Assembly (NCBI RefSeq): GCF_041146395.1
Contig: NC_091010.1
Location: 49,558,001-49,622,000 of the forward strand
Direction: 5' to 3'
DNA from: Eulemur rufifrons
Lineage: Eukaryota; Chordata; Mammalia; Primates; Lemuridae
DNA length: 64,000 bases
Shown here in pieces: positions 24,608 to 36,900 of the stretch (positions are counted from its first letter, which is position 1; each line of letters starts with the position of its first letter). The notes beneath the pieces were generated by a model. It was not told where the DNA came from. It did not search any database and saw only the letters and a program-made list of their open reading frames with translations. A program made the translations under genes and the position numbers.

Positions 24608-27600
24608 GTAAGGACCGGAGTGCGGCGTAGGGAGGGGCGTCCTGTCCTCTCCCGAGTGTACTGCTCTTTCTGGTAAAATTGGGTCCTAGGATTTAAGGGG
24701 AGGATACGGAAGGGGAGAGAGTGGCCTCGACTGGTGGCGTTGGCAAACGAAAAGCCCTGGAGTCTCTACTGTTAATTTTAGGGACCTGGAAGCCCTTCTT
24801 CTGGGCCCCTCCCTTTTGTCCCTGTCCTAGCCCTTCTAACAAAGAAGCCCTTAAACTTCTTTGGAGTCTGAAAATCTAACTATGCCTCTCTGTCAGCAAG
24901 TGGGCATGCACACACTGGCGACCTGGAGAACAGTCCCCCACCCAGAGTAGGAGCGAATCCAACAGGGGCGGGTTCCAGCCTCTCGATGGTGGGCGGTGCT
25001 GTCTCGACTATCTGGCTTGTCTGGTTGACTTTGAAAGGCTTTCTGTGCGCTTGAAATTGATATTTATGGAGTATCGTCTGCTTCAGGGTTGGGGGGAGAA
25101 TGCTGTACTGAACTGAGGTGGGTCTTACCCTATTTTCTTGACTTGTCCTCAAAGGGGTATGTATAGATTGGGAGCCAACAAGCTGCGTGATGATTGAGAT
25201 AGTAGCAACCACCCTGCTCTACTCTCCTCCCCCAACACACACACAACACACACACACACACCACACCCTCCTCCCACGATTCCCTACTGACATTTCTTCC
25301 TAAAGAAAGCCTTACACCCGGTTAGCAAAACGAGAATGGTTTGGGCGCTGTCCGAGGTGCTGATGTCGAGTTCTTCCCATCTCAGGAATTATGTCTCTCC
25401 CGTTTCATGTCCCAGTTATGAATCTCTAGGCAATTAACTGCTTTTGGTTTCTTTTTTCTTCTGTAATATCAACACATCAGTCTTGGTTACCTGCAATCAA
25501 AGGTCACCTCGTGGACAGCACCAATTTGCACTTTCATGGGTGGCTTAGCACTTAACGAAATCCATTTAATTTGCTCAGCAGCTGTGAGGTCCCACTTGAA
25601 AATTCTCATTTTCTTAACATGTTTCCCTCCTAAGTGTATGCAATAATCGAAGAGATGGTTTCTTTGTTATAGTTCATATGTTTTTTTCCATATTTCCCTG
25701 TCCTCTAAGCTCCTGTGAATGTATTGATTGGCTCTTTTTTCCCAACAAAGGCCACTGCGTCTTCAGTTTTAACATATAGAACATTCTGGGCTTATGACCA
25801 CAAAGGTCACAGAGGCAGGAGACAGGGTGAATGAAAAGTGTAGAAAAGAAATAGTGTGGTTCAATTTCAAGGTAAATAAAAGCTCCTTTGAATAGAATGC
25901 CAATAATTCAGAAACTTGAAATCATTCAAGCTAGGATTGAAGTTGACATTTGATGAAATTAATAGGGTTTGGGAACATTAATAAAATAGAACCAAGAAAG
26001 GAGTAAAATCTCAAAAGTACCATTTTAGTCAGGAGCTAAAGGATTGTTATTGATGTGCAGGTATTTGCTGTTTAATACAAATGACTCCCTTTGATGAAGA
26101 AAGAAAGCCTGCTTAGATGATTTGTTTTGGTTAGTTTGGTATTACGGCATTATTTAAATAAGTACTTCTATTCTGCTTCAAAATCTGTAACTTGAACTTT
26201 TCACTATGTGCCCCAGCCTCTGGATGACTTGAATTAGTCACATTTGGTTGAGACCTCATGTTTTTTCCAGAAGCCTCAAAGGATGAGCTAGGTGGTCTAC
26301 TGGAGGGCTAGCCCAGTATTCCTACAAAAAGAACAACTTACACAGAATTGCCAGCTAAATTGGGCTTTGCCATGTCCTCTGCTTGGTATAGCCCCTACAT
26401 TCTAAGAGGTAGTGATGGTGTTGTCTGTCTTCTTTGCCATAAAACGTTTTCAGCATTAGACAATAGTAGGGTCATCTAGACTTGGTCTACAGGAAACAAA
26501 AAAACAATAGAAACTGCAGCATCTGCAGCTCTGCAGTCCTGCCCCCATCAGCTTAAGCCTTAGAGGACCTGCTGATGGGAGTGGAAGGGAAGGTCAGACA
26601 TCAGGAAGCTATTTCCGACTCCTTGGGACCTAAGGCTGAGGTGGGTCTCACAGCCTTACCCATGGGTCCTGAAGGCCTGAACCCACAGGAGTGTCTCTGG
26701 CTATTCTAACCACCTTAGTAGTGCTGACCAGGGCAAAAAGCCTCCCTCTCCATGGTGACATTTAGCCATTGTTTTCTTGCCCTGTCATTCCATCCTCCCC
26801 CACCCCCCTTTCACTGCAGTAATGGGAGGTGATTCTCTTCTGCTTCAGAGATTAGTGGTAGGGCCATTTTCCTTTGCAAGCTTGGCACCCTCTATGAGAC
26901 ACAGGAAGGCCCAATTAAAGTCACGTTTTCTTGGCCCCAGAGAATTGATAGCCTATTTGAGAAGAGAAGCCTTCTTACACTTTTAAAAAGGTAAAGAATG
27001 ATTCAAGGTGACACAGTAAGTATACAATAGTGTATGAGAGTCTGAATCAGGCAAGGGAAGAGATTAGGAAGAGGTAGGACTATTGTCTTCAAAAGCCAAA
27101 GGCAACTCCCCTCTATCTGAAAAGCTTAATGCTTTTCCATTTCTGAAACAGGGCAGTTCTCTTTCCTACATAGCCACTTCAGAGCACCATTAGAGTCCCA
27201 GTTCTGTTAAAGATGTCTAAGGATATTCTTGGACGGTACTGGGGTCCCAGACCTTTATTGTGGTCAGTCTTAGAAAGCTGAAGCTTTCATTGAAAGACCT
27301 TGCTGAACAATCACAGTCCCTGCTGGTTAATGCTCTCCAGGGAGATGAGCCAAGTCTGCTCTCTTCTCTCCATTATGAGATTGGAGTACAACCTAATTAA
27401 ATAGGAAGGGTCTGGCCCTTTGGAGATTGGGGGTGGCAGTGACTGCATATAAATCTATAGTTTGATAGATCCATTTCTGAAATTAGAATTAAAAAAAAAA
27501 AGCTACATTGGCTTTTTTTTTTTAAGCTCTTCCATCTGGTTTTTGTTTTGTTTCATTTTGTTTGCCCTCCCCCATCTCACTGCATTACTGTCACCTGGGC

Positions 27601-30600
27601 CACCATGATAGCTTCTTTACAGAAATAAATTTAAATTAATGGTTCCTAAACCAAATGACACACAAACAAGGTCAATTGGGGGCTTAAAAAAATTCTCAGG
27701 TCCACTCCCAAAGATACAGATTCAGCAGTTTGTAGATGGGGCCCAGGAATATGCATTTTTCAATAACAGTGCTGCATCCCGTAGGTTCTCAGGCTGATTT
27801 TGGAGTGCGCTGACTTAAACCACATTTTCCAGTAAAGCAACTTACAGTGCAAGATTTTAGAGTGTGGTGGAGGAAAGAAAAAGATGGGGATGAAGCCAAG
27901 ACAGGAGTGAGAATAAGGCTCACACTAACCTGTGAGTGAACCACAAATAAAAACACGCTCTCCCCAGCCAGTAATTCAGGATGGCCAGGGCAGTCATTGT
28001 GGATGGCTTCTTCCAATCAGACTGTGCTGCTCTCACTACTGCTCCCCTGGCTGAGGGCCCCTCAAAAGTGATGAAATCCACAGCGCTGTCTGTGGGTTCT
28101 CTTCTCCACTGCAGAGGCGCGTGTGGCCAGCTTTCTCTTACTCCCACCCTGCATCCTACCAGCCATGGGCAAGATGCTCAGCATTTGTCTTAACTACTTG
28201 GGGAGAGACCCCAGCTGGAGCTGGGAGTGCCTCGCTCCCATTCCCTCAGGCTAAGCCGGCAGCAGCTGCGTGGTTGGGGGAGGGGGCAGACTGCAGCGTT
28301 CTGCTCCGATTTCGAGCTGGAGGCCATCTTTGGCAGGGCTTTTGAAGGGCAATGCAAGACAACAGCCTCGTGTGGGGTGGAGAGCGCAAACAAAGAGACA
28401 GAGACATTGAAGAGCCATCGGTGGTCAGCAGGCAGCACAATTCCCCCTGAAAGAAGCAAGTCATGCATTTGTCTACTCTGCTGCATAAAATATATATGTG
28501 AAATCCCTAACATAAAAGTTCAAGGAAATCTCATCCATCTAGAACTCAGCTCCCCAACCACCTCTTATTTGGAAAATACAGCAGTGAAACAGAAATAATT
28601 TTTTTTAATGCCAGAGTCACTCTACCTGAAAAAAAATTTTTTTAAGAAAAGGACCTAATTAACCTACTGATGAGACAAAACATCTATCTCTAAAGCACAT
28701 ATTAAGAAATTGGCCACTCTGAAGCCCCTAGCCTACTCATTCTTATTTTACATGATTCTAAAACGCTTTGTTTGGATTTCAAGCCAGATAGAAGAGAAGG
28801 GCGGACCACAGGAGTCGGGCATTGTTAAGAATGAGTAGCAGCAAATCTGTTCATCTTTCAGGACAAAGAAAACCAAAGAGCAGCAACATTGATTCAAACA
28901 CTGCTCTTTGGGACCATTTAGCGTACAATGAAACAGCCTGATATACCTCAGTTGACCTGAAAGATAAAAGATATCACAGAATAATATTTTTTAAAATTGA
29001 TCATTATCATGACTCTTAATTGCTGAGGAGGATTGCATTATGTGTAATGGCATCATTGTAGTGGTATAAGCCACTGTAGAAAGGTTTTTATTCAAAATCG
29101 CTTTTTTAAAAATCTGGTGCTTTAAGGCATATGCCTGCAACTATCCAATATTAAAATTTTATTATGTATTACTTTTCTTAGTTATTTAAGGGGTCATAGG
29201 GAAGGATCATGATTATTTGTCCATATCGTCAAAAAGATGGAGAATCACATGGTATGACATCAATAATAATAAAAATCACTAATATTTATTGAATACTTCC
29301 TATGTGCCATGCTGTTCTAATGTCTGTTATCTAATTTAACAGATAATGGACTCATCTACTAATGTAAAATGCATTAAATTGGAATCTTAATTTGAGAATC
29401 TCAGAAAAGAATAAACACTATAATTTTCCATATGCAGACATGGAAGGTTTGATGAAATTAAAATGTAGAAAACTAGCAAAGGTACATTGGATGTTAGTGG
29501 CAGGGCAAAAAATGCAACCCAAAGATCCTGATGAAATGCCCCTTTTTTCCTCTTCTCGAATTTCTCCTGCTCCCTTGCATAATGATAATATTTTCTCCTT
29601 TCTCCTTTTTCCCTAACCCCGACTCCTTTTCCCCTTACCCCAGGAATGTTGATTCTCTTGCTCCTAACGCATCACTAGCAGAACTTGCTTGTAGGGTAGT
29701 GTAACTTCAAATAGCAACCATTATGTAAAATTTCTTGGTAAAAATCCTTTTATGCCCTCATGATCTCTTAACACACTTTGAAATACTTGCATCACTGTCC
29801 AGTGTCATATGAATTTTTCCCACTATCATTGCTTATCCTGTACCCATAAGTCAATTGAGATTCTCCTTTGCAGTATTCCTGTCAATATTTATAGAACAGG
29901 TAGGTGGCATGAATTTTAATTCTTTCTGCAAATTCTCTTAATTTGGAAGTTTGCACCCCCTGATTTATCAGCCTTACCTTTCACCATTGCTTTGTCATCC
30001 CCACGCAGGGGAATTGCAAGGGCCCCTCAGCACTTACTTTCTTGAAGTTTCTGATACGTTATCTGCATCACTGTTTCATAAAAATAACTCTCAACCACTG
30101 TGTTCTTCATGTCTCCAAAGTGGCAGCTGAATTATGTAGGTTATTTGCTCACACCTTTTCAGGTCATAAGAAAAGAAGTGCTTATGTTGCATCACTTTCA
30201 TTCATTCAACAGTTATTCATTGAGCATCAACAGTGTGCATTGTGCTAGGCTCTGGGCTTCCAGGGTGACCTAGACAGAAAGGGTCCCTGAATCTATGTTA
30301 ATTATGTTCTAGAGCAGTAATTCTTAACCAAGAGGGATTTGCCCCTTAGGTGACTCTTAGCAATGTCTGGAGACATTTTTGGTTATCACAACTGGAAGAA
30401 GAAAAGTGTGTACTTCTGGCAGCTAGCACCTAGAGGCCAGGAATGCTGCTAAACATCCTACAATGCACAGGATGGCCCCCCAAAACAAAGAATTATCCAC
30501 TCAAAAACATCAATAGTGCCAAGGTGGAAAAACCCTGTGATAGAGGAAAGCAACTGAAAATAAATTAGTACGCTAATGAATGAACAAGATAATTTCATGT

Positions 30601-33600
30601 AATGTTAAGAGCTAAGACCAGGGTGGCTGCATTCAAGTGGGTGCTTTTTTTCTAATTTGTTCTCCCATTGGGGGTACCTTTTTCTAATTTGTGCAAGGTT
30701 CCTGCATGGGCTAGCAGCTGCCCTGGCTCGAAGTAAAATAATGCGTTGGATTAGTGAAGGGAGGATGGGATGACTTGAGGCCAGGAGTTCAAAAGCAACC
30801 CGAGCAACATAGTGAGACCTCCTCTCTACAAAAAAAAAAAAAAAAGAAAGAAAAGAAAGAAAGAAAGAAATTAGCCAGACATGGTGGTGTGCACCTGTAG
30901 TCCCAGCTACTGGGGAAGCTGAAGCAAGAGGATCCCTTGAGCCCAGGAGTTTGAGGTTGCGGTGAGCTATGATGACATCACTGTACTCTAGCCAGGGCAA
31001 CAGAGTGAGATCCCATCTCAAAAAAATACATAAATAGAGGGCCTAGGACAGCAATGAACTTGGTATGTTTAAGGAGCAATAGAGAAGGCCAGAGCGGCTG
31101 AAACACATTGAGCAAAGGGAAGAGTATATGTACTGCTGAGGAGTTTGGATTTTATCCAAAGCTGTTGGAGAGCTTTAAGCAGGTAAGCAACAGGATCTGC
31201 TTTGTTTTTAAATGATCTTTCTGGCTTCTGTGTTCAGGGTCACAAATATGAAGCTATTTCTCTTCCATGCATTGGTTTGGAAGAATTTGGAGCATTACAT
31301 GGACCTAGTTTCTTTGTTAAAATATTATAATTTCAGTCTGCCATTTGGATTGTTTAAAAATCCTGTGAAGCAATTATGCTTCCTCCTTATCTGTCATGTA
31401 AAATGCTTTCAGTAAAGTGACTGAGTGGCAGACTTCCAGGAAACCATCAAAATGAACACAGACATGGAATGGAGGGAGAGAAGGCTTGCTGTCTCCTCTC
31501 TGTGCTTTCCACAGTTAGAATTTTCTGAATCTAAGCTCCTAACCTGAGGCTTTGGTTTTGGAAAGGACATGTAATAACAGAGTTATTCAGCAACAATACA
31601 ACAAGGAAGGGAGTGATAGTAAGTGACTGTAAAAAGAAAAAAAAATCATCTCCCAGTGTTCATTTGAGACCCATGTGCTTGTGGTAGAAGTTCCCAGCCC
31701 TCACCATGCACCCAAATCTCCTGGGGACCTTTATGAAAAAAGGTAAATGCTGGGACACCACCCCAGAGCAAATCATCAGAATCTGGGCTTGGGGACAGGC
31801 CTGGATGTAAGCATTTTATATTCCTCAGGGGGGTTTAATATGTAGTCAGGGTTGAGAATCCTGCCTTGTGGAAATCTCGATCGATTTCAGCTGTCCTGGC
31901 CTAACTATTCTGGATATGTCGCTTTTTCAGGATAGCATTGGGCAGCTGGAGAATGATCTGAGGAACACCAAGAGTGAGATGGCACGCCACCTTCGGGAAT
32001 ACCAGGACCTGCTCAACGTCAAAATGGCTCTTGACATTGAGATAGCAGCTTACAGGTACCTCAAAGGGCGTGCTGACTGCGCACCCAATCATATGCAGTC
32101 ACCTGGGGGCAATACTACCCAGATAAGTGCTTCTGGTCTTTCTGGTTTCTGATCAGTGAGGGAGCATAAGGAAGGGCATCACTGCCCCTTTCAGCTGAGC
32201 TGACCCCTCTGTCCCTCCACCTGGATATATCCCAGCTCCACTTACTAGTCCTGGAGTATTCTACCTACCTCTGCCAAGAATTTAAGGGGGCAATGTGAGT
32301 ACACAGAGATTGAAATAAAAATCCATCAGGCTGGGCACGGTGGCTCATGCCTATAATCCCAGGACTTTGGGAAGCTTAGGCAGAAGGATCACTTGAGGCC
32401 AGGAGTTCAATATCAGCCTGGGCAACGTATCGAAACCCCACCTCTACAAAAAATTTAAAAATTAGCCCAGTGTGTGGCCGATCACTTGAGCCCGGGAGTT
32501 CAAGGGTGCAATGAACTATGATCATGTCACTGCACTCCGGCCTGGGTGACAGAGTGAGACCCTGTCTCAAAAAAAAAAAAAAAAAGAGTTTTTATACAAT
32601 CTAGAAAGCCTGATAGGTGAGTTATATCCCCAGATTCCTACTCAAAGCAATGTTTAAGTGAACATTTGCCTTTTAAAAAAAAAAGTATTAACAGTAGCTG
32701 CTAGGGTTTTTTTTTTTTTTTTTTTAATTGACACATTGTAATTGTACATATTTATGGGGCAGCTGCTATTACTTGAATGACCACTATGTGTCAGGCACGA
32801 GGTATTAGGTCATATTGTTCTCAGTGTGCAGATGAGGACACTGAACCACAGACTGTGTGACTTGCTCAAAGTCACAGTGCAGGTAAATGGCAGAGCTCAG
32901 ATTCAAGCCCAGATCTGTCTGGACATTTTTGCTTTACACTATGTATACTACTTCAAAACAAATCTCCAAGCATATCTGATAGTGTCTCGAGTTTCTCATT
33001 TAAAAAAAAAGGATGATAAAAACTATTAGTTATGAGAAAAAAAGATATTGAGGCCACTGTTACAGTGCAGTTTAGGCTAGGCTGAGAAAAAGGGTGGGAT
33101 CGGAAATAGTGTCATTCACTGGCTTTTGTTGCTGCTGGTTCCATTCCCTTTGTACCCTTATTCATTGAAAAAGTACAAATCTCAAATTCAGGCTGAATTA
33201 AGCTGCAGTTCCTCCCTCCTTTGTGAACTTCTCACTTCCTTATCCTTGTTGCAGTTAAGGTGTTAATTAGGAAAATTGCTTCTCCCTAGAGTTTTGTAGA
33301 CTCTAATTGCCAAAACTGGGTGTGATATGGCCCTGAGGAGTTGTGGGTTCTCCTTCTGGGATGTATTTGTGAATAGGATAGGTTTCCCTCGGGCAGTCGT
33401 GCTTTAAACAGAGCTGGTGCTGCAGGTGTGGGCATCGCACCCACGTGTATGTGCATGCACCCAGGCTCCAACTCTTTGAGCCTTGGAATTCAATATTTAT
33501 CATTGGTCTCAGTCTCATGAGGAAACTGCCAAGTACTTTGGAATCTCTTTAAAATGAATAAGGAATGGAGGGTTAAATTCTTTTTTAATAAAAGTTATAA

Positions 33601-33948
33601 GTTGACTTCCTAAGAATTTTTCTCTGTTGGATTTTCAGGAAACTGCTGGAAGGTGAAGAGACACGTTTCAGCACCAGTGGATTAAGCATTTCAGGGCTGA
33701 ATCCACCTCCCAATCCAAGTTATCTGCTCCCACCTAGAATCCTCAGTTCTGCAACCTCCAAAGTATCATCCACTGGGCTGTCACTTAAGAAAGAAGAGGA
33801 GGAGGAGGAGGCCTCTAAGGTAGCCTCTAAGAAAACCTCCCAGATAGGAGAAAGTTTTGAAGAAATATTGGAGGAGACGGTAATATCCACTAAGAAAACC
33901 GAGAAATCAAATATAGAAGAAAGCACCATCTCAAGCCAAAAAATATAA
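23543..33948 (+). CDS. INA: Alpha-internexin, whole coding region (three exons)
   Basis: Class IV neuronal intermediate filament protein; it co-assembles with the neurofilament triplet in axons. Coding segments 23543-24607, 31931-32055 and 33639-33948 join to 1500 nt: 499 aa plus stop, the length I recall for human INA. Parts in order: Ser/Arg-rich head (residues 1 to about 93), coiled-coil rod (about 94-407) beginning at [20 protein letters not shown] and closing with the conserved [16 protein letters not shown], then an acidic tail with six Glu in a row and several Lys-rich stretches, ending SSQKI. The start ATG sits in CAGCACCATGAGC, a good initiation context. All four splice junctions are GT/AG and frame is kept. 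No stop or frameshift is seen, so the gene looks functional. The three-exon layout with a long first exon is typical of class IV filaments. It converges on PCGF6. Confidence 0.97.
25233..25265. repeat. Imperfect (CA)n tract
   Basis: CA repeats broken by single A insertions and followed by CCACACC. Confidence 0.85.
27635..27800 (-). repeat. hAT-type MITE (MER20/MER5-like)
   Basis: 'attctcaggtccactccca', 'gatacagattcagcagttt' and 'gggcccaggaatatgcatt' follow the core of hAT-Charlie MITEs. Orientation and exact family are uncertain. Confidence 0.5.
29265..29350 (-). repeat. MIR fragment, antisense
   Basis: 'atttattgaatacttccta' and 'tgtgccatgctgttctaa' are the reversed 3' end of a MIR. Confidence 0.6.
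30185..30300. repeat. L2/MIR-type ancient fragment
   Basis: 'ttcattcattcaacagtta', 'cattgagcatcaacagtgt' and 'gtgctaggctctgggcttc' are typical of ancient LINE2 3' ends. Confidence 0.5.
30305..30545. repeat. Old hAT-type DNA transposon fragment
   Basis: 'caatgtctggagacatttt', 'ggttatcacaactggaag' and 'catcctacaatgcacagga' recur in mammalian DNA-transposon fossils. The family name is not certain. Confidence 0.55.
30761..31027 (+). repeat. Alu, 5' end missing
   Basis: Begins inside the left arm ('gaggatgggatgacttgag'), has a middle A-rich AAAG array (30831-30870) and a complete right arm to 'gatcccatctc'. Confidence 0.8.
31680..31865. repeat. MER20-like hAT MITE
   Basis: 'cacccaaatctcctgggga', 'gctgggacaccaccccaga' and 'gtcagggttgagaatcctg' match the order of MER20 as I recall it. 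It sits about 70 nt before the exon 2 acceptor without disturbing it. Confidence 0.6.
31931..32055 (+). CDS. INA: INA coding exon 2 (end of rod)
   Basis: 125 nt, residues 356-397 (DSIGQLEND...DIEIAAYR), the C-terminal part of coil 2. Bounded by TTTTTCAG at 31930 and by the donor CAG|GTACC after 32055. It ends after the second base of the Arg397 codon (phase 2); exon 3 supplies the last G. Confidence 0.96.
32329..32585 (+). repeat. INA: Alu element in INA intron 2
   Basis: GGCTGGGCACGGTGGC start with A tail to 32585. Part of the right arm is shortened near 32470-32490. Older, anthropoid-like structure. Confidence 0.85.
32765..32960 (-). repeat. MIR SINE, antisense
   Basis: 'gaccactatgtgtcaggca', 'gcagatgaggacactgaac' and 'ggcagagctcagattcaag' follow reversed MIR order. 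Confidence 0.7.
33639..33948 (+). CDS. INA: INA coding exon 3 (rod end and tail)
   Basis: 310 nt. The first G completes Arg397, then [10 protein letters not shown] ends the rod. The tail (from about residue 408) includes [20 protein letters not shown], a [11 protein letters not shown] stretch and [20 protein letters not shown], then stop TAA at 33946-33948. The six-Glu run is coded by GAA followed by five GAG, a short repeat open to length change. Confidence 0.96.
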
Positions 33949-34712
33949 TTTCATTGCTTAAAAAAAGTTAATGCTTAAGAGGGAATAATATGCATTTGAC
34001 TTGTTAAACAGCCTATTCCTGATCCCTAACACCTGCCACCACTATAAAATATCTTCAAGGCTTCAGTCTCACATTTAGTATTGATACTTTCTCTAATAAG
34101 AAAACCACCCCTTAGCTTGAAGGAAACTGCAGTCCTGGAGCAATCACAGAGGAGTTATCTAAGAATACAGCTTTCTCACCTAAAGCTCAGAATTCACAGT
34201 GATAGATGATTCAGGTGCAGAGGAAGTACAAACTAAGGTGCTAAATCTGTGATCATCATCATTTGCTGTGAACTGAAATTAAAACTGTATTTATTCACTA
34301 TGCCCAGCCATTACTCAGCTATGTAATCTTACTCTAGATGCCTGAAATATAAGATCACTGCCAAAGATAAACCAATGGTCCATACCCAATTCCACTCTGA
34401 TAGAACTGTTTCAGAAATGATAGGTGTTTGTTTAATGGACACTTTCCTTTCTACCTTCCTCAATTCCATATATCCTTTTCTTCCATCCAGGAAAAAAAAA
34501 AGGCTAGTGTAGTATTCTTCCCTTTTAAATGCATTTAGGTTCTTTCACGAGAACTTACCCCCTTTAATAATCTTGCTCAATAGGTAAAATTCAATGCATG
34601 TTGACCACTTCTATGATTCATGTAATGACTTATCCCTGCCCAGTTCATAGTCTTTCAATTCTGTAGGTTAAACAAAAATGGCAGTGATAAATTTTAAGGG
34701 TTTCCCCCAACA

Positions 34713-34718
34713 AATAAA
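34713..34718 (+). terminator. INA: Proximal poly(A) signal candidate, INA
   Basis: AATAAA 765 nt after the stop codon. Use would give a short 3' UTR of about 0.8 kb. Confidence 0.4.
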
Positions 34719-35628
34719 ATAATGGAAAGAATATCTAGATGTTAGGCTTTCAGCTTATTCAAATCCATTTAATTAGGGGGGAAAAACTATTAAGAATATA
34801 GCTTTTCACCTTAACTTTAGAAGCACAGTAATAGTCATCCCAAACTGTGTTTAAGCTGACCTTAGATTTAGTAGTATAAACTAGAAGAAGTGAGTGTTTC
34901 TATGAGTGGAAAAAGCCAAGGTGTCACTTATCTGTGTCAGTTCATTTGTGGTGAAATAGAATTAGCTGTTTCATGCCCTTGCCCTGAGAATCCACATATT
35001 CCCCTTCCCACTAGTCCAGGTCCAAAAGAGGCCTTGCTTTCACTCTCCTTTGCCTTTTACGAGTGCTCAGTGTAGGATATTTTATCACCAGGACACAATG
35101 CTACTGCCCAAAAGTAAAAGAAACCACTTCTGGTCAATCCACACCACCAGCAAATATAAAAAAGATCTTTCTGTTTTCTAAGAGTCTTGCCCAGCGTTTT
35201 CCCCATGGCTGCATGGTTGTTGAGGTCCTGCAGGAGAGGAGGAGACACTCAGACCAGGGCAGGGGTGCGCTTGCTCCTGCTCGCTTGCTAGGAAGTAGAT
35301 TCTTGAAGAGTCAGCTCTTCATCTGCCCAACTGTGTCGCATCCGCATTGCCCAGTCTTTCCTGTGTGCCATGTTTGACACGGGATTTGTTCTCTGTCCTC
35401 AGTCACTTCCACCAGAGCTGAAGAGTGGCCCCGTCTCGGTTCCACATCTCCCTTAAGAGCTCGGTGGTGATAGGACGTGATGCTTTTACTGAACTTCCTT
35501 ACCCTAGCACATGCTTCAGTAGTTCAAGGAACTTCAAAGATACTTCTCTCTTCTTCCTTTCCCTCGCCCCATCCAGCCCTGTCTTTACTCCTCACTCTCA
35601 CTGTAAGACATTATTAGTAAAATAAGAA

Positions 35629-35634
35629 ATTAAA
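35629..35634 (+). terminator. INA: Distal poly(A) signal candidate, INA
   Basis: ATTAAA 1.68 kb after the stop codon, at the end of the repeat-free block. Confidence 0.45.
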
Positions 35635-35650
35635 AGTCACACAAATCCCA

Positions 35651-36900
35651 CCAACATAATTCGTGTTCTGTGGTTCCTGCTGTTTCACTGAGAGAAGCAC
35701 TGCTTTGGTTCAGAGGGTCAAGTCTTCCCCTGACTGATCTGTATCTTCTTTTCACTGAGTCATCCCCAAGTGCCATGAACTCGTTTAGAAAAGAAAGACA
35801 TTTAGAGCATCTTACGGAGTCGACAAATTATTAAATTACAATAATTGGTAACATGGAAAATGTTCAGAGTCACAGGCAGAGAGGTACACGGAAAGGAAGC
35901 CAGCAACGGCAACTGTTATGACCACCGGACAACAAAACGAGAGAGACTGTGGGGAAGCCTGCCTGCAAAGGACCTTCACGATATCCAATATGACTTTCAG
36001 ATCCGTTAGACAGTGAGATCCCCCGCCCTGAGAATTAGCTGTAATTTATTCAGTACCTACTTATTATAGTCAGACACTGTACTAGGCAGCAAACATAGAA
36101 TTATTTAAGCCTCACAACCACTCTTTAGATAGAGTATTTGTATGCCCATTTTACAAATGAAGGCGAACCTCAGAATAACAAGGCGAAGACCCTCGTCTGA
36201 CGTCACACAGTACGCGGCAGAGCTGGGATTTGGACCTCAGTCTTCTGTCTGATGCCACAGTGTTTTCTTTTCTTCCCTATGTTGCCTCTCCACATAGAAG
36301 CAAGTCCCCTCACTTATGGGAATAGACATTTTTCTTTTTATCTTTTTTCACCCCTTCCTCACCAGGTTTTGCTTAAGGTTTCTGTGCCCCGGAGACCTTT
36401 GGCAACACCAAGTCCTGCACACAAACTGCTATTTGCAGACTTCCTCAGCCTACTGCCTTCCTGCATTGCAGTGAGATGGTGGTAGCTCAAAACTGGGCTC
36501 TGGGACCATCCCACCGTGAGTCACCTCTGCTCCTGCTAAAAATTAGAGTTGGGTGCTATTTTTCTATTTTAAAAAAAAGGTGGGTGGGATTTCTTATAAT
36601 TCTGCAAAGGAATTCTGTAGCATCCCATCAAAGGGCCTGGAAATGAGAGAGTATTACAGAAGGGACGATTCTACAAGAGGTAATAAATCCAGGATACTTA
36701 GAATTCACTTTACTGCCCTGGCTAAAGGGGGGCAGAACTTGAGCAATTGTCTAGAAGCTTAGAGTCCTAAGTTTAGCTCCAGAGTTAATGCAAGTCATAG
36801 ATAGCTGTGAGGATAAACTTTAGGACTTACCTTTGAACTCAAGCACAGGACCAAGTATCACCATGCATGGCTCTAAAGGCAAATGTGAAACAGTTTTTAG
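35651..36900. other. INA-PCGF6 spacer, first part
   Basis: Contains one antisense MIR (36030-36245). The rest shows no recognised feature. Confidence 0.5.
36030..36245 (-). repeat. MIR SINE, antisense
   Basis: 'cagtacctacttattatag', 'gcccattttacaaatgaag' and 'gcagagctgggatttggac' in reversed MIR order. Confidence 0.75.

Larger units (their letters stand above)
23255..24640. promoter_or_regulatory. CpG island over the INA promoter and exon 1
   Basis: CpGs are very dense from the proximal promoter through exon 1 (for example GCGCGCGCAG near 23317 and 'gcgcgcgcag' near 24020), then fall off sharply after the exon 1 donor. Boundaries are by eye. Part of the CpG density in exon 1 comes from its GC-ending codon use. 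Confidence 0.8.
24608..31930 (+). other. INA: INA intron 1 (7.3 kb)
   Basis: Donor GTAAGGACC at 24608; acceptor 'gctttttcag' ends at 31930. It is repeat-poor until about 27600, then carries MER20-like elements, a MIR fragment, an L2-like fragment and one Alu. A CA-rich patch lies at 25233-25265. Position 28240-28400 is locally GC-rich, with no exon recognised. Confidence 0.9.
32056..33638 (+). other. INA: INA intron 2 (1.6 kb)
   Basis: Donor GTACCTC, acceptor 'ggattttcag'. Holds an Alu, a short L1 3' scrap around 32708-32762 and a MIR. If unspliced, the frame after exon 2 would read 28 more codons to a TGA at 32150-32152. Confidence 0.9.
33949..35650 (+). other. INA: INA 3' UTR (long form)
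   Basis: Free of repeats from the stop codon to about 35650, unlike the flanks, as expected for a retained 3' UTR. Two poly(A) signal candidates lie in it. The length of the long form agrees with my memory of a human mRNA of about 3.2 kb; this is inference. Confidence 0.6.
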
